Source: Hyphomicrobiales bacterium (GTDB lineage: Bacteria > Pseudomonadota > Alphaproteobacteria > Rhizobiales > Aestuariivirgaceae). From it: a stretch of 18,916 nucleotides of DNA. Below the pieces are notes generated by a model that did no database searches, had not been told where the DNA came from, and saw only the letters and a program-made list of their open reading frames with translations. This document shows, piece after piece, positions 9,047 through 15,988 of the stretch. The stretch is from NCBI GenBank assembly GCA_020029455.1, contig JAIBJH010000050.1, forward strand, positions 1 through 18,916. The letters run 5' to 3'. The translations under genes and the position numbers were made by a program. Numbering within the stretch: the stretch's first letter is position 1; each line of letters begins with the position of its first letter.

Positions 9047-10499
9047 GGTAAAGCTCGCCCCTGATGGCGCTCCGCACTGCGTCATGATCGCTGAACGGCC
9101 GCTTGTCTTTGCCGATGATCTGTCCCTGCTCATGGCCCTTCCCGGCGACAAGCAGAACGTCCCCTGCTTTCAAGTCCTGCGTTGCTTTCAAGATTGCTTC
9201 GGCGCGATTGCCGATTTCCTCCACACCCTTCGCAGCCACCATGATCTGTGCACGAATTTTGGCGGCATCCTCGGTGCGCGGATTGTCGTCTGTTACATAG
9301 GCCCTGTCAGCCAGTTCAACCGCGACCTTTCCCATCATGGGGCGCTTGCCCGCATCGCGGTCGCCACCGCAGCCGAAGACCACCGAGAGCTTGTTTTTCG
9401 TCAAAGGCCGCAAGGTGCGCAGCACATTCTCAAGTGCATCGGGCGTATGGGCATAGTCCACAAACACCGGTGCTCCCTCTTGAGACTGGCCCACAAGATC
9501 GAGACGGCCGGGCGCGCCCTTCAGGGATTCAAGAGCGTGAAGTGCGAGGCTCTCCTCGCCACCACAGGCAATCACCAAACCTGCCGCCACCAGCGCGTTG
9601 GAAACCTGGAAATCGCCAGCAAGCGGAAGGCTGATCTTATGCACGCCACTTGCTGTCTCGACGGAAATGACTTGGCCAAGTCCCTCACCCTGCGATGACA
9701 GCAGTTTCATGTCCATGCCATTGCGGCCAACTGTGAACACGCGCTGGCCATTGGTTACGCAACGGTCGCGGACGCTTTCGCCGTAACTTCCATCCATGTT
9801 GACGACGGCGGTTCCGCCTTTCGGAAGCAACTCGTCGAAGAGTTTCATCTTGGCGAGGAAGTAATCATCCATGCCCTGGTGATAGTCGAGATGATCCTGG
9901 GTCAGGTTGGTGAAGCCGGCAGCGGTCAGTCGCAGTCCATGCAGGCGATATTGCGCAAGGCCGTGGCTGGAGGCCTCGATAGCGAGATGCTCCACATGGT
10001 TGTCGGCGAGCCGGGCCAGTGTTTCATGGAGATGGGCAGGATCAGGCGTTGTATGTGTCGCATCCTCGATGCCCAGTGGGCTGATGACTCCGATGGTGCC
10101 GATGCTGGCTGCGCGAAATCCCATGGACTCCCAGATCTGGCGCACGAACACGGAAACAGATGTCTTGCCATTTGTGCCTGTCACTGCCGCGATGGTGTGC
10201 GGCTGACGTGCGTAGAAGCGCGCGGCAGCAGCCGCGAGCAAAAGCCGCGGATTGTCTGTTTCCACGAATGGACCCTGGCCCTTGATCAGTCCGGGCAGGC
10301 CCGCAACGGCAATGGCACCCCTAGACCTTGCATCGGAGATGAAGGTTGCGCCGTCTGTATTGCCGCCGGGAATGGCGACAAAGAGATCTCCTGGCTTTAC
10401 TTCGCGGCTGTCTGAGGTGATGCCTGCCACTTTCAACAATGTGGCATCGGCGGGCACAATCCCGTCATTGCCAATAATGCGCGCAAGAGACAGCGACAT
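9039..10499 (-). CDS. murE: UDP-MurNAc-L-Ala-D-Glu--meso-diaminopimelate ligase
   Basis: Mur ligase adding meso-diaminopimelate as the third residue of the stem peptide, cytoplasmic. Length is 486 residues. Motifs are ITSDSREVKPGDLFVAIPG (27-45), the P-loop GTNGKTS (108-114), HTTPDPAHLH (149-158), IEASSHGL, TNLTQDHLDYH, the AK lysine at 217 that is carbamylated in the family, DYAHTPDAL, FGCGGDRDAGKRP, and the substrate-selecting DNPR (405-408). DNPR is the signature of meso-DAP ligases, as opposed to the lysine-adding enzymes of many Gram-positives, so the wall is DAP-type. The ATG lies 3 bases after the ftsI stop; the end overlaps murF. Confidence 0.98.
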   Translation of the reverse strand: MSLSLARIIGNDGIVPADATLLKVAGITSDSREVKPGDLFVAIPGGNTDGATFISDARSRGAIAVAGLPGLIKGQGPFVETDNPRLLLAAAAARFYARQPHTIAAVTGTNGKTSVSVFVRQIWESMGFRAASIGTIGVISPLGIEDATHTTPDPAHLHETLARLADNHVEHLAIEASSHGLAQYRLHGLRLTAAGFTNLTQDHLDYHQGMDDYFLAKMKLFDELLPKGGTAVVNMDGSYGESVRDRCVTNGQRVFTVGRNGMDMKLLSSQGEGLGQVISVETASGVHKISLPLAGDFQVSNALVAAGLVIACGGEESLALHALESLKGAPGRLDLVGQSQEGAPVFVDYAHTPDALENVLRTLRPLTKNKLSVVFGCGGDRDAGKRPMMGKVAVELADRAYVTDDNPRTEDAAKIRAQIMVAAKGVEEIGNRAEAILKATQDLKAGDVLLVAGKGHEQGQIIGKDKRPFSDHDAVRSAIRGELYHG

Positions 10500-10502
10500 G
10501 GG

Positions 10503-12212
10503 CTAACCCTGCTTCTTCTCTTTCGCCTGCTTGGCAAGCTTCTCCCGGTCGGCAGCGGTGAAAACCGGATCAATGCCGAGGATCGGCGCGATGCGGGCGA
10601 TGATCTTTCCGGCGGTCGGCACAGCATTCCAGCCAGAGGTTGCGAAGCCAAAGGTCTCAGGCGTGGCCTGCGGCTCGTCCAGCATGACGATCAAAGCATA
10701 TTTCGGCTTCTCCATCGGAAAGGCCCCGATGAATGTGGCAAGGCTTTTCAGTGATGAATAACGCCCGTTGACAACTTTTTCCGCCGTTCCCGTCTTGCCG
10801 CCCACCCGGTAGCCGATGACATCGGCCTTGGCGGCGGAGCCATCGGTGGCGTTCAGCCGGAACAGTTCTCGCATGTGTGCGGAAGTTTCTTCCCTGACAA
10901 TCTGCCTGGCCAGCACGTCTGCTTCTTCCTTGCTCCGCTTCAAGAATGTGGGCTGCAGCATTTTCCCGCCATTGAGCAGGCCTGCTACAACGTTAAGGCC
11001 TTGAAGCGGTTGTACGGCAAAACCATGGCCGAATGCGGCGGTTGCGGAAACAAGCCTGCCCCAACGCTTGGGTAGAAGTGGGCGCGCCGTTTCGGGCACT
11101 TCGGTCGTGAGCTTGTCGAGAAGACCAACCCGCTCAAGAAATGCCTTGTGCCGTTCAACGCCTACTTCCAGCGCCATCTTTGCCGTGCCGATGTTTGACG
11201 AATAGGTGAAGACTTCCGGCAGAGCGAGCACCCGGCGCTGGGCGTGGAAATCATTGATCCGCGCGCTGCCGATCACCAGCGGGGTGCGGGCGTCAAATTT
11301 CGATTCCATCGTGACGACGCCATAGTCGAATGCCATGGAGAAGGTGACGGCCTTGATGACGGAACCCAGTTCGTAGACACCGCTCAGCATGCGGTTCTGT
11401 TGGTCCCTGCCAATCTTCTTTTCTTCGGCATTTGGGTTATAGTCGGGCAACGAAGTGAGCGCGACGATCTCACCCGTTTCGACATTCATCACAATGCCGC
11501 CTGCGGCGATGGCCTTGAACTTGGTCATGGCCATTTGCAGTTCATCGGTGAGTGCATGCTGCACGCGGATATCGAGGGCAAGCTCCGCCGGCGCCGCCTT
11601 GTCCTTGCCGGGTTCCAGAAGTGACGCCGTGTAAATGGCGCCTGCATCATCGAGGTAGCGCTCGATGCCGGCGATGCCCCTGTTGTCGACATCGACATAG
11701 CCCAGCGTTTGCGCCGCAAGCCTTCCTTGCGGATAGACGCGTCTGCGCTCGTTCACATAGGCAACACCCGGAATGCCCAAGTTAAAAACAGTGTCGCGCT
11801 CTTCGGGACTGACCTGGCGCTTCAGCCAGATAAAGGCGCGGCCCGGCTGGCGCAACCTAGTGTCCAGCATCTTGGCATCGATGTCTGGCAGTGCAGCGGT
11901 GATGAGTTCCACAGCTTCGTCGATGTCGAGGATCTTGCGCGGGTCCGCATAGAGCGAGGCGACAGCAACGTCGGTTGCGAGAACGTTTCCATTTCGGTCA
12001 ACGATGTCGGGCCGGGGAATGCGCCCCGCTGCCGCCACTACTTCTCCGGGCGGCTCGCTGACCGGCGCTATTGCCGATGTAATCGCGAGTTTCGTAGCGA
12101 TGGCAAAAAAGACAACGGAGAAAATCAAGCCAAGAAGGCGGATACGGTTTTGGCCCGCGAGCACAGGACTCGCTGCGGCGGATTCACTATGGGAAACGGT
12201 GGCGCTGGTCAT
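10503..12212 (-). CDS. ftsI: Division-specific peptidoglycan D,D-transpeptidase (PBP3)
   Basis: Class B penicillin-binding protein that cross-links septal peptidoglycan with FtsW. The frame is open back to 12398, but ATG 12212 is chosen: it forms an ATGA overlap with the ftsL stop and yields 569 residues with the usual short cytoplasmic tail. There is one membrane segment (about 24-48), then the dimerisation domain with RIPRPDIVDRNGNVLATD (64-81). The transpeptidase domain has SVIK (Ser284 nucleophile, Lys287), SSN (338-340) and KTG (473-475), all three active-site motifs. The C-terminus ends in a lysine-rich tail. It is the expected partner of FtsL encoded just upstream and FtsW downstream. 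Confidence 0.97.
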   Translation of the reverse strand: MTSATVSHSESAAASPVLAGQNRIRLLGLIFSVVFFAIATKLAITSAIAPVSEPPGEVVAAAGRIPRPDIVDRNGNVLATDVAVASLYADPRKILDIDEAVELITAALPDIDAKMLDTRLRQPGRAFIWLKRQVSPEERDTVFNLGIPGVAYVNERRRVYPQGRLAAQTLGYVDVDNRGIAGIERYLDDAGAIYTASLLEPGKDKAAPAELALDIRVQHALTDELQMAMTKFKAIAAGGIVMNVETGEIVALTSLPDYNPNAEEKKIGRDQQNRMLSGVYELGSVIKAVTFSMAFDYGVVTMESKFDARTPLVIGSARINDFHAQRRVLALPEVFTYSSNIGTAKMALEVGVERHKAFLERVGLLDKLTTEVPETARPLLPKRWGRLVSATAAFGHGFAVQPLQGLNVVAGLLNGGKMLQPTFLKRSKEEADVLARQIVREETSAHMRELFRLNATDGSAAKADVIGYRVGGKTGTAEKVVNGRYSSLKSLATFIGAFPMEKPKYALIVMLDEPQATPETFGFATSGWNAVPTAGKIIARIAPILGIDPVFTAADREKLAKQAKEKKQG

Positions 12213-12559
12213 TGCATCTTCTGCAAGAGGTCGCCGATGACATCTTGCTCCTTGTCGGGCTTGACCCGGGCACGGATGTCTTCCATCCGCGATTGCAGTT
12301 CGTTCAACGAGACATACTGGTCCGCTTGCGCAGGTGCGAGTTGAAGGTTCTGTGCTGCAAGCTTCTGAATGCGCTCCGGCCGCGTCAGGCTGCTCCATTC
12401 GGCGCCAAGCAGCTTAATGTCCTCATCAGTATCGGCAATTGCCCGCTTGGTAACTGCAATCTCGCGCTCGAGGCCGCGTGTCTTATGTTCCAGTGCGTAC
12501 AGCAGTGCACCCGCTACGAGTGCCGTGACGACAAGCACGCCATTCGCCAGTTTCAGCAT
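12209..12559 (-). CDS. ftsL: Cell division protein FtsL (alphaproteobacterial type)
   Basis: Small bitopic inner-membrane protein of the divisome, which in known systems works with FtsB and FtsQ to activate FtsW/FtsI. The 116 residues start with one membrane helix (about 5-24), then a periplasmic coiled-coil stretch rich in E, K and R. It ends in the conserved LGAEWSSLTRPERIQKLAAQ region that marks alphaproteobacterial FtsL. I choose ATG 12559: the AAGGAG ribosome binding site is then 6 bases upstream, and the A of the ATG is shared with the TGA of the rsmH downstream fragment. A GTG at 12562 in the same frame is only 3 bases from the site and less likely. The end overlaps ftsI by four bases. 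Confidence 0.93.
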   Translation of the reverse strand: MLKLANGVLVVTALVAGALLYALEHKTRGLEREIAVTKRAIADTDEDIKLLGAEWSSLTRPERIQKLAAQNLQLAPAQADQYVSLNELQSRMEDIRARVKPDKEQDVIGDLLQKMQ

Positions 12560-13400
12560 CACGCGCTCCTTCTTGTGGAAGAAGCGGTGGGGGCAGCGGC
12601 GGTCCGGCGGGCGGCGCGCAGCTTGGCCGACCTCGCGCGCGGGTTTGCGGCGATCTCCCTCTCGCTTGGCCCAACAGCACCCTTGAACAACAGTTCGAAA
12701 GTTGGCGTAGGCTTCGCATTCACATCCGGCATGTGGCGTGAAGACCCCGGCAGATGTCCGCTCCGCTCTGCGAGAAACCGCTTCACGATCCTGTCTTCGA
12801 GGGAATGAAATGTAACAACTGCAAGCCGCCCGCCTGCGCGCAACATGCGTTCGGCAGCTTCCAGCCCCTCCTCAAGTTCGTCCAGTTCCCTGTTCACATA
12901 AATGCGGATTCCTCACCGTATTTATAGATGATGTTGGCCAGTTCTTCCGCATCCATGCGATTGACTACATCAGCGGCGCTTTCGCCTGCCCCCGACATGC
13001 GCATGTCCAAGGGGCCGTCCTTCAGGAACGAAAAACCACGTTCAGGAGAGTCGATCTGCATGGACGACACGCCGATGTCGAGCACTACGCCGTCAGCCTG
13101 TTCAAAGCCGGCATCGCGAGCGATATCATCGAGCTTCGAAAAATTCCCTTGTCTGAGGTCCAGCCTATCACCGAACTGTGTGACCAAGGCCTTGCCGACG
13201 TTGATGGCGGAAGGGTCGCGGTCTATAGCCAGAACGCGGCAATCCGCGGCCTGCAACAGGGCCCGGCTATAGCCCCCCGCACCAAACGTGCCGTCGATCA
13301 TCAGGTCTCCGGATTTCGGCGAAAGGGCGCCCACAACCTCTTGCAGGAGCACGGGAATGTGCCCTCCGGCGAGTATGGAATCGGATATCTTCGGCGTCAT
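12559..13400 (-). pseudogene. rsmH: 16S rRNA (cytosine-1402-N4) methyltransferase, broken by internal deletion and frameshift
   Basis: RsmH (formerly MraW) uses SAM to methylate N4 of C1402 in the 16S rRNA decoding centre. Here the gene is in two frames. Fragment 1 runs from ATG 13400 to TGA 12894 (168 residues) with HIPVLLQEVV, the SAM loop IDGTFGAGGYSRALL, AIDRDPSA, LDIGVSSMQIDSPERGFSF and GPLDMRM, then stops just after YKYGEE. Fragment 2 runs from GTG 12897 to TGA 12559 (112 residues) with VNRELDELEEGLEAAERML, VTFHSLEDRIVKRFL and NPRARSAKLRA. Intact relatives have about 50 residues between YGEE and LRIYVN, including PATRTFQALR; these are missing, and the remainder is out of frame. The missing part belongs to the helical domain inserted in the methyltransferase fold. 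An upstream in-frame start at 13469 exists, but ATG 13400 gives the family-like N-terminus; I see no strong ribosome binding site for it. Either decay or an assembly error is possible. Confidence 0.88.
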
Positions 13401-13443
13401 GACAGATGGGTGGAAACCGGCGGTTTTAATGGGTGAACAAGGA

Positions 13444-13481
13444 GTTAACGGACAGCCGAGATTGCGCACCGCTCCGTTAAC
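13444..13481. promoter_or_regulatory. Inverted repeat upstream of rsmH (possible operator)
   Basis: Arms GTTAACGGA (13444-13452) and TCCGTTAAC (13473-13481) form a perfect 9-base inverted repeat with a 20-base spacer, 44-81 bases upstream of the rsmH start. Each arm contains TTAAC, which resembles half-sites of the cell-cycle regulator CtrA, but the spacing does not match the usual TTAA-N7-TTAA. A second short palindrome, AAACCGGCGGTTT, lies at 13414-13426. The role is unproven. Confidence 0.3.
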
Positions 13482-13498
13482 AAATAGTTTCCAATTAG

Positions 13499-13545
13499 CG
13501 CGCTTTCCGACCGCGTGGAATCACGCGGTCGAAAAGAATTCGCGC
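13499..13545. repeat. REP-like imperfect hairpin 1
   Basis: A perfect 10-base inverted repeat (13508-13517 and 13522-13531, CGACCGCGTG with a GAAT loop) extends outward through CTTTC/GAAAAG, then GCGCG/CGCGC across an AATT bulge. It lies between the rnpB 3' end and rsmH. The hairpin is not followed by a T run on either strand, so it does not look like a simple terminator; it resembles rhizobial intergenic repeat elements. Confidence 0.55.
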
Positions 13546-13594
13546 CAAATCAACATGCTGGAGCAAGTTCGCTTCGCGGACCTTCGGTTCTTAT

Positions 13595-13617
13595 CGGCCA
13601 AGTCTGCAACTTGGCCG
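13595..13617. repeat. REP-like hairpin 2 just downstream of rnpB
   Basis: Perfect 9-base stem CGGCCAAGT / ACTTGGCCG with a CTGCA loop, 24-46 bases past the rnpB 3' end. The AGTCTGCAACT core is, from memory, typical of a repeated intergenic palindrome in Rhizobiales. No T run follows it. It could help set the 3' end of the rnpB precursor or block exonucleases. The stretch 13401-13640 holds no gene and no recognisable mraZ. Confidence 0.55.
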
Positions 13618-13640
13618 GAATTTGCTCTTCCTCCGAAAGA

Positions 13641-14030
13641 GATGCCAGCCGGCCTGTAAGCCGGGTTCTGTCTGTTCCGAAGAACAGGACGACCATTCCT
13701 CTGGAACGCCCGTTGCCGGACGCTTCGTGCAACCAACCCGGGCCACGGGCCGGAAACGCCCTGAACACCTTGCGGTGGCCATGTGGCCCCTATTCGGTCT
13801 TGCTCCCGGTGGGGTTTGCCCTGCCGCTGGCGTTACCGTCAGCGCGGTGCGCTCTTACCGCACCGTTTCACCCTTGCCGGGCTGAACCCGGCGGTCTGTT
13901 CTCTGTGGCACTTTCCCTGGGGTCACCCCCGCCGGACGTTATCCGGCACCGTATTCCCGCGGAGCCCGGACTTTCCTCCACCGCCTCCTTTCGAAGCTTG
14001 CGGCAGCGGTCGTCCGGCCGACTGGCAATC
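13641..14030 (-). ncRNA. rnpB: RNase P RNA (bacterial type A)
   Basis: Catalytic RNA of ribonuclease P, which removes 5' leaders from tRNA precursors, working with the RnpA protein encoded elsewhere. On the minus strand the conserved 5' block GGAGGAAAGTCCGGGCTCC lies at 13979-13961, the 3' block beginning ACAGAACCCGGCTTACAG at 13671-13651, and the GGTAAGAGCGCACCG stretch in the middle. Helix P1 is visible: TGCCAG at the 5' end (14027-14022) pairs with CTGGCA at the 3' end (13648-13643). The size of about 390 nt fits alphaproteobacterial rnpB. Ends are set from P1 and the promoter and may be off by a few bases. Open frames on either strand here are not genes. Confidence 0.95.
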
Positions 14031-14033
14031 ATG

Positions 14034-14062
14034 GAGATAGGAGTGAATGTGGGCCGGGTCAA
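14034..14062 (-). promoter_or_regulatory. rnpB proximal promoter
   Basis: On the minus strand TTGACC (14062-14057) and TATCTC (14039-14034) are 17 bases apart, and the expected start point 6-7 bases on falls at about 14027, the 5' base of rnpB helix P1. The -35 box is embedded in a perfect 12-base palindrome CAACCTAGGTTG (14060-14071). Housekeeping sigma factor recognition is inferred from box match and spacing. Confidence 0.75.
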
Positions 14063-14073
14063 CCTAGGTTGCT

Positions 14074-14124
14074 CCTTCCCCAACGTCGTCTTCGTGAGCT
14101 TGCAAGACTATTGTTGGAGGGAAG
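14074..14124 (-). other. Foldable segment between the two rnpB-region promoters (possible small RNA or leader)
   Basis: On the minus strand CTTCCCTCCAAC (14124-14113) can pair with GTTGGGGAAGG (14084-14074) with a small bulge, and inside it GTCTT (14108-14104) pairs with AAGAC (14092-14088) around an 11-base loop. The segment would be transcribed from the distal promoter. There is no open frame that looks coding and no T run after it. I do not recognise it as a known RNA family. Confidence 0.4.
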
Positions 14125-14159
14125 CTGTTGGGTGGTGACCCACTGGTGGAATGTAGCGG

Positions 14160-14188
14160 AATATGCCCTTTTCACCGCGCGGTGTCAA
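14160..14188 (-). promoter_or_regulatory. Distal promoter upstream of rnpB
   Basis: On the minus strand a consensus TTGACA (14188-14183) is followed 17 bases later by CATATT (14165-14160), predicting a start at about 14153. It points to rnpB, about 125 bases upstream of its mature 5' end. It could be a second rnpB promoter or drive a separate short RNA. The rest of 14031-14260 shows no gene. Confidence 0.6.
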
Positions 14189-14236
14189 GCGCTAATTTCC
14201 TCTATTTTGTCTTTTTTCCTAAGTAGTTGAATTAAC

Positions 14237-14260
14237 GAAAGGAATTTATCCCCTCCTTTC
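14237..14260 (-). terminator. Weak candidate terminator after the amidohydrolase
   Basis: Just after the amidohydrolase stop, GAAAGGA and TCCTTTC (minus strand, 14260-14254 and 14243-14237) form a 7-base stem with a 10-base loop. The stem is short and AT-rich, and the following sequence is only moderately T-rich, so the call is tentative. Confidence 0.25.
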
Positions 14261-15922
14261 TCACGCAGAATGAACAATGCGCCCACCAGCTATCGTGGTG
14301 CGTATTTTCACATGCTGCAGATCATCCGGCTGGGTCTCCCCGATGTTTTGGTCGAGCACGACGACGTCCGCGAGATAGCCTTTCCGCAAAACGCCCTTCT
14401 GTTTCTCGGCGAATTCGGCATAAGCGCCGAGGCGCGTATAACTCGCCAGCGTATCGGCAAGCGACTGGCGCTGATCTGCCACATCATCGGCCCAGGCTTT
14501 CCGCGTGACGGCGGAATGGATGGCGCGCATGGGATTGATGTCTGAGACAGGCCAATCCGTGCCGAAGACCAGAGGAATGCCCCTCTTTCTGATGGTAGCC
14601 CAGGCATAGGCGTGAGGCCATTTGGCTTTACCGATCTTGGTCAGCGTCGGTTCGAGTGGCAATCCGGAGCATCCCGGCGCGTGACATGTCTGCATAGAGG
14701 CAATCACATCAAGAGACTTGAAGAGCTTCAGGTCGTCAGGGTGATGCACTTCAATGTGCTCGACGCGGTGCCTTGAATCGCGTGGGCCATTGGCTTTGCG
14801 TGCCGCCTGATAGCCCTTCAGCACCATGCGCACTGCACCGTCACCAATGGCGTGGACGGCAATCTGCAGACCCAGTCTGTCTGCCAAAGTGGCAACTCTA
14901 TTGAAATGCTCTTGCGAAAACAGCGGGTCGCCGCGCCAGCCTGTACGGTCTGGATAGTCATCAAGCATCACCGCGGTTCCGCTGTCCACAACGCCATCCA
15001 TGAACATCTTGACCATGCCGCATTTGAGCCATGCCGAATTGTAGCCCGCGGTCATCAGCCTTGCGCGTTCGAGTGCGCTATCGCCCATATAGGGTTTCAA
15101 GTGAAAGGGAACGCGAGCCCGCGCAGTCAATTCGCCTCGCTTCTCCAGCGCCGACAACAGCTGCATGGTGTAGATGTTGCCATCCATGTTGTGGAATGAG
15201 GTGATGCCGTGCTGCGCCAGATGGGCAAGACCCGTCTTCATGATGGCCAGATCAGATTCGAATTCGCGGTCGGAAGGATATGGTTCGGGCTCTCCACCTT
15301 CCAGACCGAGACGCGGTCTCTTGTATACGTCAGTGAGCGTAAGCACCGGCGCAATGGCTTCCGGTTCCCGCAATTCGCCCGTGGCCGTCCCATCCGGCCC
15401 CATGACGATTTCATGTCCCGGCGTCAATTTGCGGCCACCCAATATCCCCGCAAGTTCGAGCGCCTTGGTATTGGCCCAGGCGGTGTGATGATCCGGTGCA
15501 TAAGCCAGCAATGGTCTCCCCGGACAGACTTGGTCGAGGTCGTGGCGTGTCGCCGTTCTTCCATTTTGCATCGCAACATAACTGAGCTGTTGGGCGATTA
15601 GCAGACCCTCTCCGGGGTGCTGCGCCTGATAGTCCTCGATCACTTTTCCAAGTTCTGCAACTCCACTTCTGCCCTCAAAATTCGGAAGCCCCAAGTCGAC
15701 GGAGCCGCCAAAGAGGTGCATGTGCCCTTCAATGAAGCCCGGAAGAACGGCTGCGCCTGCAGCGTCGATGACCTTGGTTTTGCGACTCTTCAGCTTTGCT
15801 ATGTCGCGGCTTCGCCCCACCGCAACGATCCTGTCTCCGGTGAGAGCAATGGCCTCTGCCCGGGGTCTCGCGGTGTCCTGTGTCAAGACGGCCCCATTCA
15901 GGATCAACAAGTCCACGGACAT
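14261..15922 (-). CDS. Amidohydrolase family 3 protein (YtcJ-like)
   Basis: Metal-dependent hydrolase of the amidohydrolase superfamily, YtcJ-like branch, which includes N-substituted formamide deformylase; the true substrate cannot be read from sequence. The 553 residues begin with the beta-sandwich strands (DLLILNGAV) and the HxH metal motif GFIEGHMH (His67, His69). They continue with VKMFMDGVVDSGTA (Lys305), VHAIGDGAV (His357), RVEHIE (His389), FGTDWPVSDINPM (Asp456) and the closing GYLADVVVLDQN. All usual metal-site residues are present. No signal peptide is seen, so it is probably cytoplasmic. The ATG at 15922 has AAAGGAAAG upstream. It is divergent from the small secreted protein and separated from rnpB by about 230 bases. 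Confidence 0.9.
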   Translation of the reverse strand: MSVDLLILNGAVLTQDTARPRAEAIALTGDRIVAVGRSRDIAKLKSRKTKVIDAAGAAVLPGFIEGHMHLFGGSVDLGLPNFEGRSGVAELGKVIEDYQAQHPGEGLLIAQQLSYVAMQNGRTATRHDLDQVCPGRPLLAYAPDHHTAWANTKALELAGILGGRKLTPGHEIVMGPDGTATGELREPEAIAPVLTLTDVYKRPRLGLEGGEPEPYPSDREFESDLAIMKTGLAHLAQHGITSFHNMDGNIYTMQLLSALEKRGELTARARVPFHLKPYMGDSALERARLMTAGYNSAWLKCGMVKMFMDGVVDSGTAVMLDDYPDRTGWRGDPLFSQEHFNRVATLADRLGLQIAVHAIGDGAVRMVLKGYQAARKANGPRDSRHRVEHIEVHHPDDLKLFKSLDVIASMQTCHAPGCSGLPLEPTLTKIGKAKWPHAYAWATIRKRGIPLVFGTDWPVSDINPMRAIHSAVTRKAWADDVADQRQSLADTLASYTRLGAYAEFAEKQKGVLRKGYLADVVVLDQNIGETQPDDLQHVKIRTTIAGGRIVHSA

Positions 15923-15941
15923 TCAGCTTTCCTTTCATGAT

Positions 15942-15971
15942 GAGATCAGAATAATCTCCCTGTTCGATCTC
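15942..15971. promoter_or_regulatory. Inverted repeat in the divergent intergenic region
   Basis: The 66-base gap between the amidohydrolase and the plus-strand secreted protein contains GAGATC (15942-15947) and GATCTC (15966-15971), 18 bases apart. It could be an operator shared by both genes, but six-base arms arise easily by chance. I see no convincing promoter boxes. Confidence 0.2.
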
Positions 15972-15988
15972 TAGCAGGACAATTTCCA

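Noticed and set aside
9047..9151. 35-codon N-terminal extension of murF
   Set aside because: It lies wholly within the end of murE and does not resemble MurF; ATG 9046 gives the family N-terminus.
7853..9698. Long plus-strand open frames (over 350 codons) opposite murF and murE
   Set aside because: They are antisense shadows of high-GC coding sequence; they show no motif, and both minus-strand genes have full family signatures.
12213..12398. 62-codon N-terminal extension of ftsI
   Set aside because: It overlaps ftsL in another frame and has no membrane or PBP features; ATG 12212 forms a standard ATGA overlap.
13499..13617. The two hairpins as rho-independent terminators of rnpB
   Set aside because: Neither is followed by a T run on the minus strand; they fit intergenic repeats or processing structures better.
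14060..14090. GGAAGGAGCAACC on the minus strand, resembling part of the SRP RNA tip
   Set aside because: The bases on the other side do not form the SRP helix 8 pairing or its internal loops, so it is not called as ffs.
13515..14138. Open frames on both strands across rnpB
   Set aside because: The RNA is clearly RNase P RNA, and the translated sequences have no protein-like features.
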